Assembly (NCBI GenBank): GCA_002716125.1
Contig: PAZH01000027.1
Coordinates: 1 to 63,109 of the forward strand
Reading direction: 5' to 3'
DNA length: 63,109 bases
Source of the DNA: Rhodospirillaceae bacterium
GTDB taxonomy: Bacteria > Pseudomonadota > Alphaproteobacteria > UBA8366
Shown here: positions 55,570 to 63,109 of the stretch, one piece after another
How the letters are laid out: every line of letters begins with the position of its first letter
Position numbering within the stretch: the first letter of the stretch is position 1
Made by a program: the position numbers and the translations under genes
Notes under the pieces: generated by a model
The model's database searches: none
What the model was told of the DNA's origin: nothing
Seen by the model: only the letters and a program-made list of their open reading frames with translations

Positions 55570-56826
55570 TCATCGCGCAACGGCAAGTTCTCGCACGAGA
55601 TCAAGAAATTCCTCGCGGAATGTCGGCTTATCGGCAATGCCCGTCTGAAGAATGACCGTTTGGCTCTTCGGTAATATGATCAAGAGCTGTCCGTAGACGC
55701 CCCAAAAGAAATAACCCAACCGGTCCGGCAGCAACCAAGTCTGGTATGCGTATCCCCACTTCCCAAAAATACATCCGGGCGCGAATGGGCACCCTGTAAT
55801 GCCCTCTCCGGCCAATTGCGCGACCCAACGCGCTGGAATTATCTGCCGGTCGTCCAATTTGCCGAACGCCAATAGCAACTGACCCAACCTGATAAGATCG
55901 CGCGGCGATGCATTCAAATAGGCAAAGCCGGTCTCGCGCTGATCGACGTCGGTCATCCAATACGCGTCCCGTTCGGCCCCCATCGGCCGCCAAATCCGTT
56001 TCGAGAGGACATCGGCCAACGGCGCGCCAAAAACGCGAGCTACAACAAGACCGAGTACGCTCGTGTTGGCGTTGTTGTAATTAAACTTTCGGCCTGCTTC
56101 GAAATTCAGCCGATCGAAGCGTTTCAGGCTCGCGGCAATCGGCATTTTTCGGACCAGAATGTCGCGCTCATGAAGATTGGTATCTTCAGTTCGCCGCCAC
56201 GCGATGCCACTCGACATCCGCAATAGATTCCGGATTGAGACGCGGCCCCAGACCGTGCCACTCAACGCCGGCAGATATTGTTCGGCAAGATCGTCGAGTG
56301 AGCCGATTCGCCCCTCATCCAGAGCGATACCCACCAAAATAGCGACCACGCTTTTGGTCATCGAGAACGACGCAAAACGATCCGACGGCACCCCCGAATA
56401 CTGGTAGCGCTCGAAGACAAGACGGCCCGCCCGCATAACGAGTAGCGATGTCGCCGGATAGCGGTCCAGGTAGAGGGACAGCTTATCCGCCATCGGCTGT
56501 GAAAGAGGCCCTCTGGACATCCGGCTCGGTTGCCCGGCCCGAACCGTGTTGTGACGATAGAGGCGCTGCATCCCGCTGAAGTTGCCGACGCGGGTGCAGG
56601 GTTCGCTGAAACGCCAGACACCGTACTCGCGTGCGTTCGGATAATTTTTGCCGGCGCAAAAATGCTGCGCATTCGGGCCGCCGCTCCGTCGGACACTACC
56701 GTCCGGCGCCGACTGCCAAACCAATCCATCTCTCATGTCCGGCGATGTCGCACAGGCGCTCAAAAGAAACGCAATGACAACGCCCGGCAATACGCACCGC
56801 GGCTTCACGCTATGCGTATCATTCAC
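55570..56826 (-). CDS. Serine hydrolase, beta-lactamase/PBP class C-like lipoprotein
   Basis: A 418-aa serine hydrolase of the class C beta-lactamase/esterase family. It has a lipoprotein signal (VVIAFLLSAC), so the protein is probably anchored in the membrane. Catalytic Ser-x-x-Lys is in SFSMTKSVVAILVG; the Tyr motif is YNNANTSVLG. IRNLLRMSSGIAWRR and LNASPRDLIRLGQLLLAFGK are typical of the EstB/6-aminohexanoate-dimer-hydrolase branch. The substrate is unknown. Convergent with the Sec peroxiredoxin gene. Confidence 0.88.
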   Translation of the reverse strand: MNDTHSVKPRCVLPGVVIAFLLSACATSPDMRDGLVWQSAPDGSVRRSGGPNAQHFCAGKNYPNAREYGVWRFSEPCTRVGNFSGMQRLYRHNTVRAGQPSRMSRGPLSQPMADKLSLYLDRYPATSLLVMRAGRLVFERYQYSGVPSDRFASFSMTKSVVAILVGIALDEGRIGSLDDLAEQYLPALSGTVWGRVSIRNLLRMSSGIAWRRTEDTNLHERDILVRKMPIAASLKRFDRLNFEAGRKFNYNNANTSVLGLVVARVFGAPLADVLSKRIWRPMGAERDAYWMTDVDQRETGFAYLNASPRDLIRLGQLLLAFGKLDDRQIIPARWVAQLAGEGITGCPFAPGCIFGKWGYAYQTWLLPDRLGYFFWGVYGQLLIILPKSQTVILQTGIADKPTFREEFLDLVRELAVAR

Positions 56827-56827
56827 A

Positions 56828-57208
56828 TCAAGCCGGGTCGTAGTAATGAATTTCTAGGAGCATACACCCGCCGTTCGATTTGAACGGGCCGTGATAGGCA
56901 CCGGGCGGGCGACAGGCGTAAGTGTTCGGCTCGAACGCTTCCCCGCCGTCCCCGTTCTCGTCATTGCCGACGGTCAAGTCGCCGGAGACGAGATAAACTT
57001 CTTCCCAATAGTCGTGCACGAAGGGCTGCGTCGTGTAGATACCGGGGTCGAACCGCAGGAGCCGGGTCCGGCTACCGCTCTTGCCATCTTCATCCAAGGC
57101 GCCCGATAGAATCTTTTGCTGGATGCCCTCGGGATATCCGGGCGGCACTTCCCAGCCACTGCTCAAATCGACCGCGTGAAACTCGTCATGCGCTTTATTG
57201 ACCGCCAT
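56828..57208 (-). CDS. Cupin-domain protein
   Basis: A 126-aa single-cupin protein with partial metal motifs: TQPFVHDYWEEVYLVSGDLT (first motif, His and Glu) and CRPPGAYHGPFKSNGGCMLL (second motif, His). It could bind iron or manganese and act as dioxygenase or isomerase, as many small cupins do. AGGAGGGTC precedes ATG 57208. One base before the serine-hydrolase gene, so likely one transcript. Confidence 0.85.
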   Translation of the reverse strand: MAVNKAHDEFHAVDLSSGWEVPPGYPEGIQQKILSGALDEDGKSGSRTRLLRFDPGIYTTQPFVHDYWEEVYLVSGDLTVGNDENGDGGEAFEPNTYACRPPGAYHGPFKSNGGCMLLEIHYYDPA

Positions 57209-57277
57209 AGCTCGACCCTCCTGGTTTCACCTATTGTTCCGCGAAGCTCAGAGCAGCGCCAGCAATTTGCGACAGGC

Positions 57278-57622
57278 TTAACCGATTATTGAGAAGTTAT
57301 CCGGATCGTAGCTGAGCAGTTCTTCACCTGAGCGATCACCGAACCAGGTCAAATTCGATTGATCGCCGGCCGACGCGATCCACGTGCCGCCCGACTGATC
57401 CTGCCACAGCAGGTCGTCGTTGCCGTCGCCGTCGAAATCCTGGATATCGAGCAAGGTGTCGCCATCGCGATCACCGATGACCTGTATGGTATCCGGATTA
57501 CCGGAAAGGCTGGCGAAGGTGAGTCCGGTTTCGTCCCGCCACAGGATGTCATCGTTATTGTCGCCGTTCAGATCGGCGAGACCCAACATCTCATCGCCGT
57601 CGCGGAACCGCATCCAGAGCAA
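57278..57622 (-). pseudogene. C-terminal tail of a VCBS/FG-GAP repeat protein
   Basis: The frame carries two and a half repeats of about 45 residues: LADLNGDNNDDILWRDETG, IQDFDGDGNDDLLWQDQSGG and DRSGEELLSYDPDN. The D-x-D-G/N-D-D acidic loops are calcium-binding FG-GAP/VCBS signatures. Homology in the same frame begins immediately after the glmS stop (SGDTSNLLWM) with an in-frame TAG just before it, and no ribosome site or signal peptide is present. It is thus the 3' end of a longer, exported repeat protein, the 5' part being lost by a rearrangement. Confidence 0.75.
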
Positions 57623-57648
57623 GTTTGATGTATCGCCGCTCTACGGGC

Positions 57649-59481
57649 CTATTCGACCGTCACACTCTTTGCCAGATTGCGCGGCTGATCGACATCCGTG
57701 CCTTTGACGACGGCCGCATGATAGGCCAGCAGCTGGACCGGGATGGCATAGAGGATCGGGGCCACAAAAGGGTCGACGGTCGGCAGGGCAATGGACGCCC
57801 AAGGCTTGGCCTGCGCCTTCATCTTAGCAATACCCGGACCGTCGGAGAGGAAGATTACTTTGCCGCCCCGGGCGACGACTTCCTGGACATTCGCCGCGGT
57901 CTTGTCGAACAACGGATCGCCGCCGGGAGCAATGACGATGACAGGCACATCCTCGTCAATGAGCGCGATGGGGCCGTGTTTCATTTCGCCGGCCGCATAA
58001 GCTTCGGCATGGATATAGGAAATTTCCTTGAGCTTCAGCGCCCCTTCGAGCGCGATGGGATAACTTGTCCCGCGCCCCAGATAAAGCACATCACGGGCCT
58101 CCGACACGACGCGGGCGATTTCGGCGATGCGATCGTTGTGATGCAAGATCTCCGACGCCCGGCCCGGCACCTCAGCCAAAGCGACGGTCAACTGCGCTTC
58201 GCGTTCCCGATCGATGGCACCGCGCGCCTTGGCGAGCGCAATGGCAAAGCAAGCGAGCACAGTCAGCTGTGTCGTGAAGGCTTTCGTCGACGCGACGCCG
58301 ATCTCCGGTCCCGCCAATGTCTTGAGCACCGCGTCCGACTCCCGCGCGATACTCGACTCCGGGGAATTCACGACCGAGACAATGCGCTGGTGCTGCGCAG
58401 CGGCATATCGAAGCGCCTCCAACGTATCCATCGTCTCCCCGGACTGGCTAACGAAAATCGATAACCCGCCCTTCGTCATCGGCGGTTGTCTATACCGAAA
58501 CTCCGACGCGATATCGGTCATCACCGGGATACCCGCAAGGCTCTCGATCCAATATTGCGTCACCAGACCGGCGTAATACGCGGTACCGCACGCACTGATC
58601 GAGACGCTGGGGACAGACGTCAGGTCGATCTCCGTCGGCGGCAAGGTAATTGTTTGCGTTGCCGGGTTCAGCATCGAATGCAGCGTGTCGCCGATAACAG
58701 CCGGCTGTTCGTGGATTTCCTTTTCCATGAAATGGCGATAGTTGCCCTTACCGATCATGGCGCCCGATAGAGCGGTCTGCACAATGGGACGCTCGACAGC
58801 GTCACCGGCGGCATTCCGGGTCTTGGCGCCACTCGAGGTGACTTCCGCCCAATCGCCTTCTTCGAGATAGCAAATACGCTGGGTTAGCGGCGCTAGCGCC
58901 AAGGCGTCCGAGCCAAAATACATCTCGCCGTCGCCATAACCGATGGCCAAAGGACTGCCGCGCCGCGCGCCGATCATCAGGTCGTGCTCGCCGGCAAATA
59001 TAATGACCAGCGCAAACGCGCCTTCAAGACGCGGCAAGGCACGCGCAACCGCCTCGCTCGGCGAACTTCCGTCCGCGAGATAGCCGTCGACGAGATGCAC
59101 GATCACTTCGGTATCGGTGTCCGTCTCGAAATTATGGCCGGCGCCCGAAAGCTCCTCTCGCAACTCCTGAAAGTTCTCGATAATGCCGTTGTGCACCACC
59201 GCGACCCGGGATGTCGCGTGCGGATGGGCGTTGTCCTCACTCGGCACACCGTGGGTTGCCCACCGCGTATGACCGATGCCGATCATGCCGGTGACAGGCT
59301 CCGCTTCAAGACGGTCTTCCAAGTTAACAAGTTTGCCTTGCGCGCGTCGGCGTTCGATCGATCCGTTCACCAAAGTCGCCACGCCGGCCGAATCGTATCC
59401 GCGATATTCAAGCCGGCGTAATCCCTCGACGAGTAGCGGGGCGACTGTCTGTTTCCCGATAATGCCAATGATCCCGCACAT
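57649..59481 (-). CDS. glmS: Glutamine-fructose-6-phosphate aminotransferase (isomerising)
   Basis: A 610-aa enzyme that makes glucosamine-6-phosphate from fructose-6-phosphate and glutamine. The N-terminal Cys2 nucleophile (MCGIIGIIGKQTVAPLL), the glutaminase part, and two SIS domains are all present (SACGTAYYAGLVTQYWIESL, FVSQSGETMDTLEALRYA, GRGTSYPIALEGALKLKEIS, AYAAGEMKHGPIALI), ending in KSVTVE. Directly after glmU on the same strand, 8 bases apart; both feed UDP-GlcNAc for the cell wall. Confidence 0.97.
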   Translation of the reverse strand: MCGIIGIIGKQTVAPLLVEGLRRLEYRGYDSAGVATLVNGSIERRRAQGKLVNLEDRLEAEPVTGMIGIGHTRWATHGVPSEDNAHPHATSRVAVVHNGIIENFQELREELSGAGHNFETDTDTEVIVHLVDGYLADGSSPSEAVARALPRLEGAFALVIIFAGEHDLMIGARRGSPLAIGYGDGEMYFGSDALALAPLTQRICYLEEGDWAEVTSSGAKTRNAAGDAVERPIVQTALSGAMIGKGNYRHFMEKEIHEQPAVIGDTLHSMLNPATQTITLPPTEIDLTSVPSVSISACGTAYYAGLVTQYWIESLAGIPVMTDIASEFRYRQPPMTKGGLSIFVSQSGETMDTLEALRYAAAQHQRIVSVVNSPESSIARESDAVLKTLAGPEIGVASTKAFTTQLTVLACFAIALAKARGAIDREREAQLTVALAEVPGRASEILHHNDRIAEIARVVSEARDVLYLGRGTSYPIALEGALKLKEISYIHAEAYAAGEMKHGPIALIDEDVPVIVIAPGGDPLFDKTAANVQEVVARGGKVIFLSDGPGIAKMKAQAKPWASIALPTVDPFVAPILYAIPVQLLAYHAAVVKGTDVDQPRNLAKSVTVE

Positions 59482-59489
59482 CCTACGGC

Positions 59490-60842
59490 CTAGCCTTTCT
59501 TCTTCGCCGCCTTGGCGGCCGCCTTGTCTTCACGGAACGCTTTCGCGCGTCCGGCAAGATCGATTTGTTTGGAACGTTCGATCGCAAGCGCATCCGCCGC
59601 GACGTTCCGCGCGATTGTGGAGCCGGCGCCGACAATCGCACTCTTTCCGATCGTGACCGGCGCGACGAGGGCCGAATTGGAGCCAATGAACGCCCCGTCT
59701 CCGATGATCGTTTTATGCTTTTCGAACCCGTCGTAATTGCAGGTGATGGTACCGGCGCCGATATTTGCCTTCGCACCAACTTCGGAATCACCGACATAGG
59801 CCAGATGATTCGCCTTTGCGCCCGGTGCCATGGTGGTGTTTTTCAATTCGACAAAGTTACCGATATGAACGTCTTTACCGATCTCGGTCCCGGGTCGGAG
59901 ACGTGCGTAGGGTCCAATCAGCGCGCCCTCCGATATCTTGGCCCCTTCGACGTGGCAAAACGCCCGAATCTCAACATTATTCCCCACCTCGACGCCCGGG
60001 CCGAACACGACGTTTGGACCCACGATCACATCGGCGCCCAAAATCGTATCGTGCGAAAAATAAACCGTATCGGGATCGAGTAAGGTCACACCTTCATCCA
60101 TCGCTCGCCGCCGACGCGCCGCTTGCCACAGTCCTTCGGCGCGCGCAAGGTCCGCGCGGCTGTCGACCCCCATAAGCTCGTCTTCATCGGCCGTGACAAC
60201 GCTGCAATTCAGCCCATCGTTCCGCGCCAAGCCGACGATATCTGTCAGGTAATACTCGCCCTTGGCATTGTCGTTTCCGATACGCGCCAAAAGGTCCTCG
60301 ATACACGCCGCGTCGATTGCCATGACACCGGCATTGCAAAGATCGATTGCGCGCTGATTCTCACTCGCGTCTTTGTCTTCGACAATGGCTTCCAGCGCAC
60401 CTCCTTCGTCGAGGATCAAACGACCGTATCCTGTCGGATCGCCCGCCCGGAACCCGAGCACGACGACCGAGGCGCCTGCTTGTCGCGCCGCGATAAGCCG
60501 GCTGACGGTTTCGGTGCGGATCAACGGATCGCCGCCAAACAATACAAGCACGGTTCCCGTGCGCGTCGACATGGCCTCGACCGCGACCCTGACCGCGTCG
60601 CCGGTCCCGGCTTGATCCTCCTGGATAACGGTTTTCGCCGGTTGGACAGCGGCCGCAACATTGTCCATATCGGGCCCGACAACGACGAGCGTCTCAGCCG
60701 GCGCCAATGGCTCGACGGCGTCCAACACATGGCGGACCATCGGTTGTCCGGCGATGTTGTGCAAAACCTTCGGCAGCGCGGATTTCATCCGGGTGCCTTT
60801 TCCGGCAGCGAGCACGATTGCGGCGATAAGGTGTTCCGACAT
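59490..60842 (-). CDS. glmU: Bifunctional GlcNAc-1-P uridyltransferase / GlcN-1-P acetyltransferase
   Basis: A 450-aa two-domain enzyme. The N-terminal nucleotidyltransferase has LAAGKGTRMKSALPKVLHNI and GDPLIRTETV; the C-terminal left-handed beta-helix shows hexapeptide repeats (ADVIVGPNVVFGPGVEVGNN, GDSEVGAKANIGAGTITCNY) and the acetyl-CoA site. It converts GlcN-1-P to UDP-GlcNAc. glmU-glmS form one operon. Confidence 0.97.
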   Translation of the reverse strand: MSEHLIAAIVLAAGKGTRMKSALPKVLHNIAGQPMVRHVLDAVEPLAPAETLVVVGPDMDNVAAAVQPAKTVIQEDQAGTGDAVRVAVEAMSTRTGTVLVLFGGDPLIRTETVSRLIAARQAGASVVVLGFRAGDPTGYGRLILDEGGALEAIVEDKDASENQRAIDLCNAGVMAIDAACIEDLLARIGNDNAKGEYYLTDIVGLARNDGLNCSVVTADEDELMGVDSRADLARAEGLWQAARRRRAMDEGVTLLDPDTVYFSHDTILGADVIVGPNVVFGPGVEVGNNVEIRAFCHVEGAKISEGALIGPYARLRPGTEIGKDVHIGNFVELKNTTMAPGAKANHLAYVGDSEVGAKANIGAGTITCNYDGFEKHKTIIGDGAFIGSNSALVAPVTIGKSAIVGAGSTIARNVAADALAIERSKQIDLAGRAKAFREDKAAAKAAKKKG

Positions 60843-61354
60843 GGTCCGGTAAGCGGCTGTCTGGCGGGTTCGTAATGGTGACGGAAAGTGCCACAGGCCG
60901 AGTCCGGGGCCAAGTCACATATTGTTTCGCGAACGGTTACAATATTTCAAAAAATTACGCCGCGGACAAAGCCGCAGCGTAATCAGGGGGAGGTGGGGGT
61001 CTTAATGTCTCAATCAGTCTAAAACCTTGCCCGGTATTAGGCGCGGTGCAAGAGGCGCCGGTCGATGGCGGAAATCGAACCGACAACGATCCGCTTGATC
61101 GCTTCGGATTGCGCCCGCCGTGCACTGGCGATCTTCACATCGACCTCGTGGAGGCTCAGGGTTCCGGACATTTCGTTCTTCGCCAAATTTACAATCGTCA
61201 TCTGTCTAACTTTCTCCTGCGCACTTGGAACTTTGGGGGGAGGGGGGAGGGTTTCCCAAGCGCTTCGTTCATCGTTGAAGCATCATATGCGCACCCCATT
61301 CAATATATATAATATTAATTTGAAACTATTTTGATATATTTTTAATATCAAATA
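60843..61354. other. glmU-LysR intergenic region
   Basis: Divergent 510-base region. Apart from the 54-aa frame at 61037-61201, I see a G-rich tract near 61225-61250 and AT-rich DNA just before the LysR start, which should carry the LysR and small-protein promoters. Confidence 0.5.
61037..61201 (-). CDS. Small 54-aa basic protein (too short for standard ORF cut-offs)
   Basis: ATG at 61201 behind GGAGAAAG gives a frame without stops to TAA at 61037. The product has VDVKIASARRAQSEAIKRIV as a basic helix and ends in IDRRLLHRA. Composition and ribosome site resemble short alphaproteobacterial helical proteins; no named family. It fills the 500-base glmU-LysR gap. Confidence 0.5.
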   Translation of the reverse strand: MTIVNLAKNEMSGTLSLHEVDVKIASARRAQSEAIKRIVVGSISAIDRRLLHRA

Positions 61355-62257
61355 ATGATTGATCTCCGACAGATGCGCCAATTCGTCGCCGTCGCCGAAG
61401 AGCTGAATTTCCGCCGCGCCGCGGAACGGCTCAACATGTCGCAACCGCCTCTGAGTCAGGCGATCCAACGGATCGAAGAAGATATCGGCGCCAAGCTCTT
61501 CCACCGGGGTAAACGCAAAGTCACCTTGACCCGAACAGGTGAGGTCATGCTGACAGAGTCGCATCGGGTCTTGGCGCAGGCCGACCGTGCACTGGCCCAT
61601 GTCATGGATGTCGCACGGGGGCGCCTTGGCCGCGTCGAAATCGGTTTCGTCCTCACCGCCTCCTACGAGCTTCTGCCGGCCGTCACCCGTGGCTTCCGGC
61701 AGAGCAATCCGGACATTCACCTGGAACTGCATGAGATGACCAGCGCAGAACAGATCGCCGCGTTGCTGGATCACCAAATCGATGTTGCGTTTTTGCGCCC
61801 GCCTTTGGCTGAGATCGAGGGTCTTGCGATGGAACGAATTTATTCGGAACGCTTGGTGGCGATTTTACCGGACGATCATCCGCTGGCGGCGGCAGAACGG
61901 ATCGATCTCGAAATGCTCGACATGCCCCTATTCGCCATGGTGCCGACGAGTTGGTACACGACCTTCCAAACCCGACTGGTCCGCGCCTGCCAGCGGGCCG
62001 GTCTCGAACCAGAGATTATCAACGATCCCGTCCACCTGGTTAGTATGGTCGCGGCCGGCATGGGCGTCGCGATCGGCCCGCACGCGGTAACACGCCTGCG
62101 TCTTGACGGTATCCTTTTCAAGGAACTGGACGGTTTACCGGATACGCTGATGATGGAATTGTCGATTGCCTGGCGGGAGAGCGCGGTTTCCCCGGCGACC
62201 AACAGCTTCGTGGAGACATCGCGGGACATCGGCGCGAAACTATACGAGCGCTTGTGA
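61355..62257 (+). CDS. LysR-family transcriptional regulator
   Basis: A 300-aa regulator. The N-terminal winged HTH is classical: MIDLRQMRQFVAVAEELNFR, AAERLNMSQPPLSQAIQRIE, DIGAKLFHR. The effector domain follows (LGRVEIGFVLTASYELLPAV, LEMLDMPLFAMVPTSW) and matches the LysR type-2 periplasmic-binding fold of BenM/CatR-like aromatic regulators. Target is unknown; no divergent catabolic operon adjoins it, only the small 61037 gene, so self-regulation is the safe guess. Confidence 0.93.
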   Translation: MIDLRQMRQFVAVAEELNFRRAAERLNMSQPPLSQAIQRIEEDIGAKLFHRGKRKVTLTRTGEVMLTESHRVLAQADRALAHVMDVARGRLGRVEIGFVLTASYELLPAVTRGFRQSNPDIHLELHEMTSAEQIAALLDHQIDVAFLRPPLAEIEGLAMERIYSERLVAILPDDHPLAAAERIDLEMLDMPLFAMVPTSWYTTFQTRLVRACQRAGLEPEIINDPVHLVSMVAAGMGVAIGPHAVTRLRLDGILFKELDGLPDTLMMELSIAWRESAVSPATNSFVETSRDIGAKLYERL

Positions 62258-62289
62258 TACCGCTTTATCCGACTTAGACACTCTTTCCC

Positions 62290-62964
62290 ATGACTGATCC
62301 AAAACCGATCCTTCTCTTCGACCTCGACGGCACTCTTATCGACAGCGCCCCCGATTTGGTTGAAACGATGAACACCATCCTGCGCCGTCATGGGCGCACC
62401 ACGCTGCCGATCGATGCCGTGAAGAAACTGGTCGGCGACGGTGCACGTGCTCTGCTCGACCGCGGTTTCAAGGAGACCGGCGCACCGGCGTCGGCCGAAC
62501 AGCTTGACGCGCTCTTTACGGAGTTCCTTGAAATCTACGTCCCGAATTGTGCCGTCCTCTCACGGCCCTTCGAAGGGGTAACCGACTCCCTCGACGGCTT
62601 TGCCGAGGCCGGCTATCGAATGGGCGTTTGCACCAACAAGCCGCAGGCGCCGAGCGAAACGATTCTGACCGAACTCGGATTGATGCCGTATTTCGAGGCG
62701 GTCGTCGGCGGCGATTACTTCCCTGTCCGCAAACCGGACCCACAACACCTCTTAGGTACGCTCGAGTTGATGGAGGCATCCGGCCAATCCGCCATCATGG
62801 TCGGCGATAGCTACAACGACATCGCCGCCGCTCGAAACGCCGATATGCCGGTCATCCTCGTGACATTCGGCTACACGACAACCCCGGTCGAGTCGCTCGG
62901 CGGCGATATTCTCGTCGATCGCTTCAGCGATATCCCCGGCGCCGTCACCCGCCTCCACGCTTGA
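62290..62964 (+). CDS. gph: Phosphoglycolate phosphatase-type HAD hydrolase
   Basis: A 224-aa HAD phosphatase. Motif I is LFDLDGTLIDSAPDLVETMN (catalytic Asps), motif II the Thr in GVCTNKPQ, and motif III/IV KPDPQHLLGTLE and MVGDSYNDIAAARNADMPVI. The cap region is of type C1. It dephosphorylates 2-phosphoglycolate or a similar ester. It follows LysR by 32 bases and may be co-transcribed with it. Confidence 0.9.
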   Translation: MTDPKPILLFDLDGTLIDSAPDLVETMNTILRRHGRTTLPIDAVKKLVGDGARALLDRGFKETGAPASAEQLDALFTEFLEIYVPNCAVLSRPFEGVTDSLDGFAEAGYRMGVCTNKPQAPSETILTELGLMPYFEAVVGGDYFPVRKPDPQHLLGTLELMEASGQSAIMVGDSYNDIAAARNADMPVILVTFGYTTTPVESLGGDILVDRFSDIPGAVTRLHA

Positions 62965-63020
62965 CTTGGGCGCAACCGCCCCGTAGATGAAGCCCCCTCA
63001 GGGATGAGCCCCCTTGGGCG

Positions 63021-63098
63021 GGGCGCGTAGCTCAGTTGGTTTAGAGCGCCGTCTTCACACGGCGGAGGTCACAAGTTCAAATCTTGTCGCGCCCACCA
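63021..63098 (+). tRNA. tRNA-Val(CAC)
   Basis: Cloverleaf drawn by eye: acceptor stem GGGCGCG/CGCGCCC, D arm around AGCTCAGTTGGTTTAGAGC, anticodon stem with loop TTCACAC so the anticodon is CAC, T arm ACAAG-TTCAAAT-CTTGT, discriminator A and an encoded CCA. The CAC anticodon reads GUG valine. A TTTTTCT run follows at the window edge. Confidence 0.95.
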
Positions 63099-63109
63099 TT
63101 TTTCTCCCA

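Noticed and set aside
61220..61255. G-rich tract as quadruplex or regulatory element
   Set aside because: Only two clear G-runs of five or more; too little to claim a structure.
1..63109. CRISPR array, prophage or plasmid origin
   Set aside because: No regularly spaced repeats, phage structural genes, integrase (other than the dead IS3 transposase), or replication genes are visible.

Overview
The window looks like part of an alphaproteobacterial chromosome, probably a marine or host-associated Rhodospirillales-like lineage. This is inferred from the gene set, not from a search: a DUF1476 (F1-ATPase zeta-type) relic, separate purS/purQ/purL, a bolA-grxD pair, an intracellular Cys-type PHB depolymerase, PilZ paralogues, glmS-glmU, rpsD and trmJ. 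There are two compositional halves. About 1-16.7 kb is visibly AT-rich and gene-poor. It holds several broken genes (an SDR, an SMP-30 lactonase, an IS3 transposase, a relic selA 5' end, an LpxL-like acyltransferase) among small intact genes. From about 16.7 kb to the end the DNA is GC-rich, dense and mostly intact.

Layout: 0.5-12 kb has a Nei/Fpg glycosylase, two TauD/TfdA dioxygenases, a DUF4864 protein, an FAD amine-oxidase-like protein, a VOC protein, a DUF2237 protein and small unknowns. 12.3-16.5 kb has the dead IS3 element, a porin, the relic selA and a dead acyltransferase. 16.8-20.1 kb is selA-selB. 20.1-24.5 kb is a minus-strand operon (class II aldolase, Fe-S protein, DSD1-type PLP enzyme, frameshifted agmatine-deiminase-like gene). 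24.6-33.6 kb holds purB, a helical-repeat exported protein, a dead DUF1476 gene, an NRDE protein, and purC-purS-purQ-purL-bolA-grxD. 33.7-38.4 kb has a thioesterase, small proteins, two PilZ proteins, rpsD, trmJ and a DUF924 protein. 38.5-47.8 kb holds two oppositely oriented oxidoreductase operons. 47.9-53.8 kb has phaZ, gor, a cobalt-type nitrile hydratase operon and an aldehyde dehydrogenase. 53.9-63.1 kb has a 2Fe-2S protein, a YgjP-like metalloprotease, a selenocysteine peroxiredoxin, a serine hydrolase, a cupin protein, glmS-glmU, a LysR regulator, gph and tRNA-Val(CAC).

The most striking result is functional. The window encodes selenocysteine insertion machinery (selA, selB) and, about 35 kb away, an otherwise normal BCP-type peroxiredoxin whose peroxidatic Cys codon is an in-frame UGA followed at once by a SECIS-like hairpin. 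An ordinary gene caller would split or truncate this gene. A decayed duplicate of the selA 5' end, including its untranslated leader, lies 1.8 kb upstream of the intact selA. Several other genes carry single lesions (agmatine deiminase, DUF1476, a thioesterase with a seventh-codon stop); these may be real decay or assembly errors and should be checked against reads.
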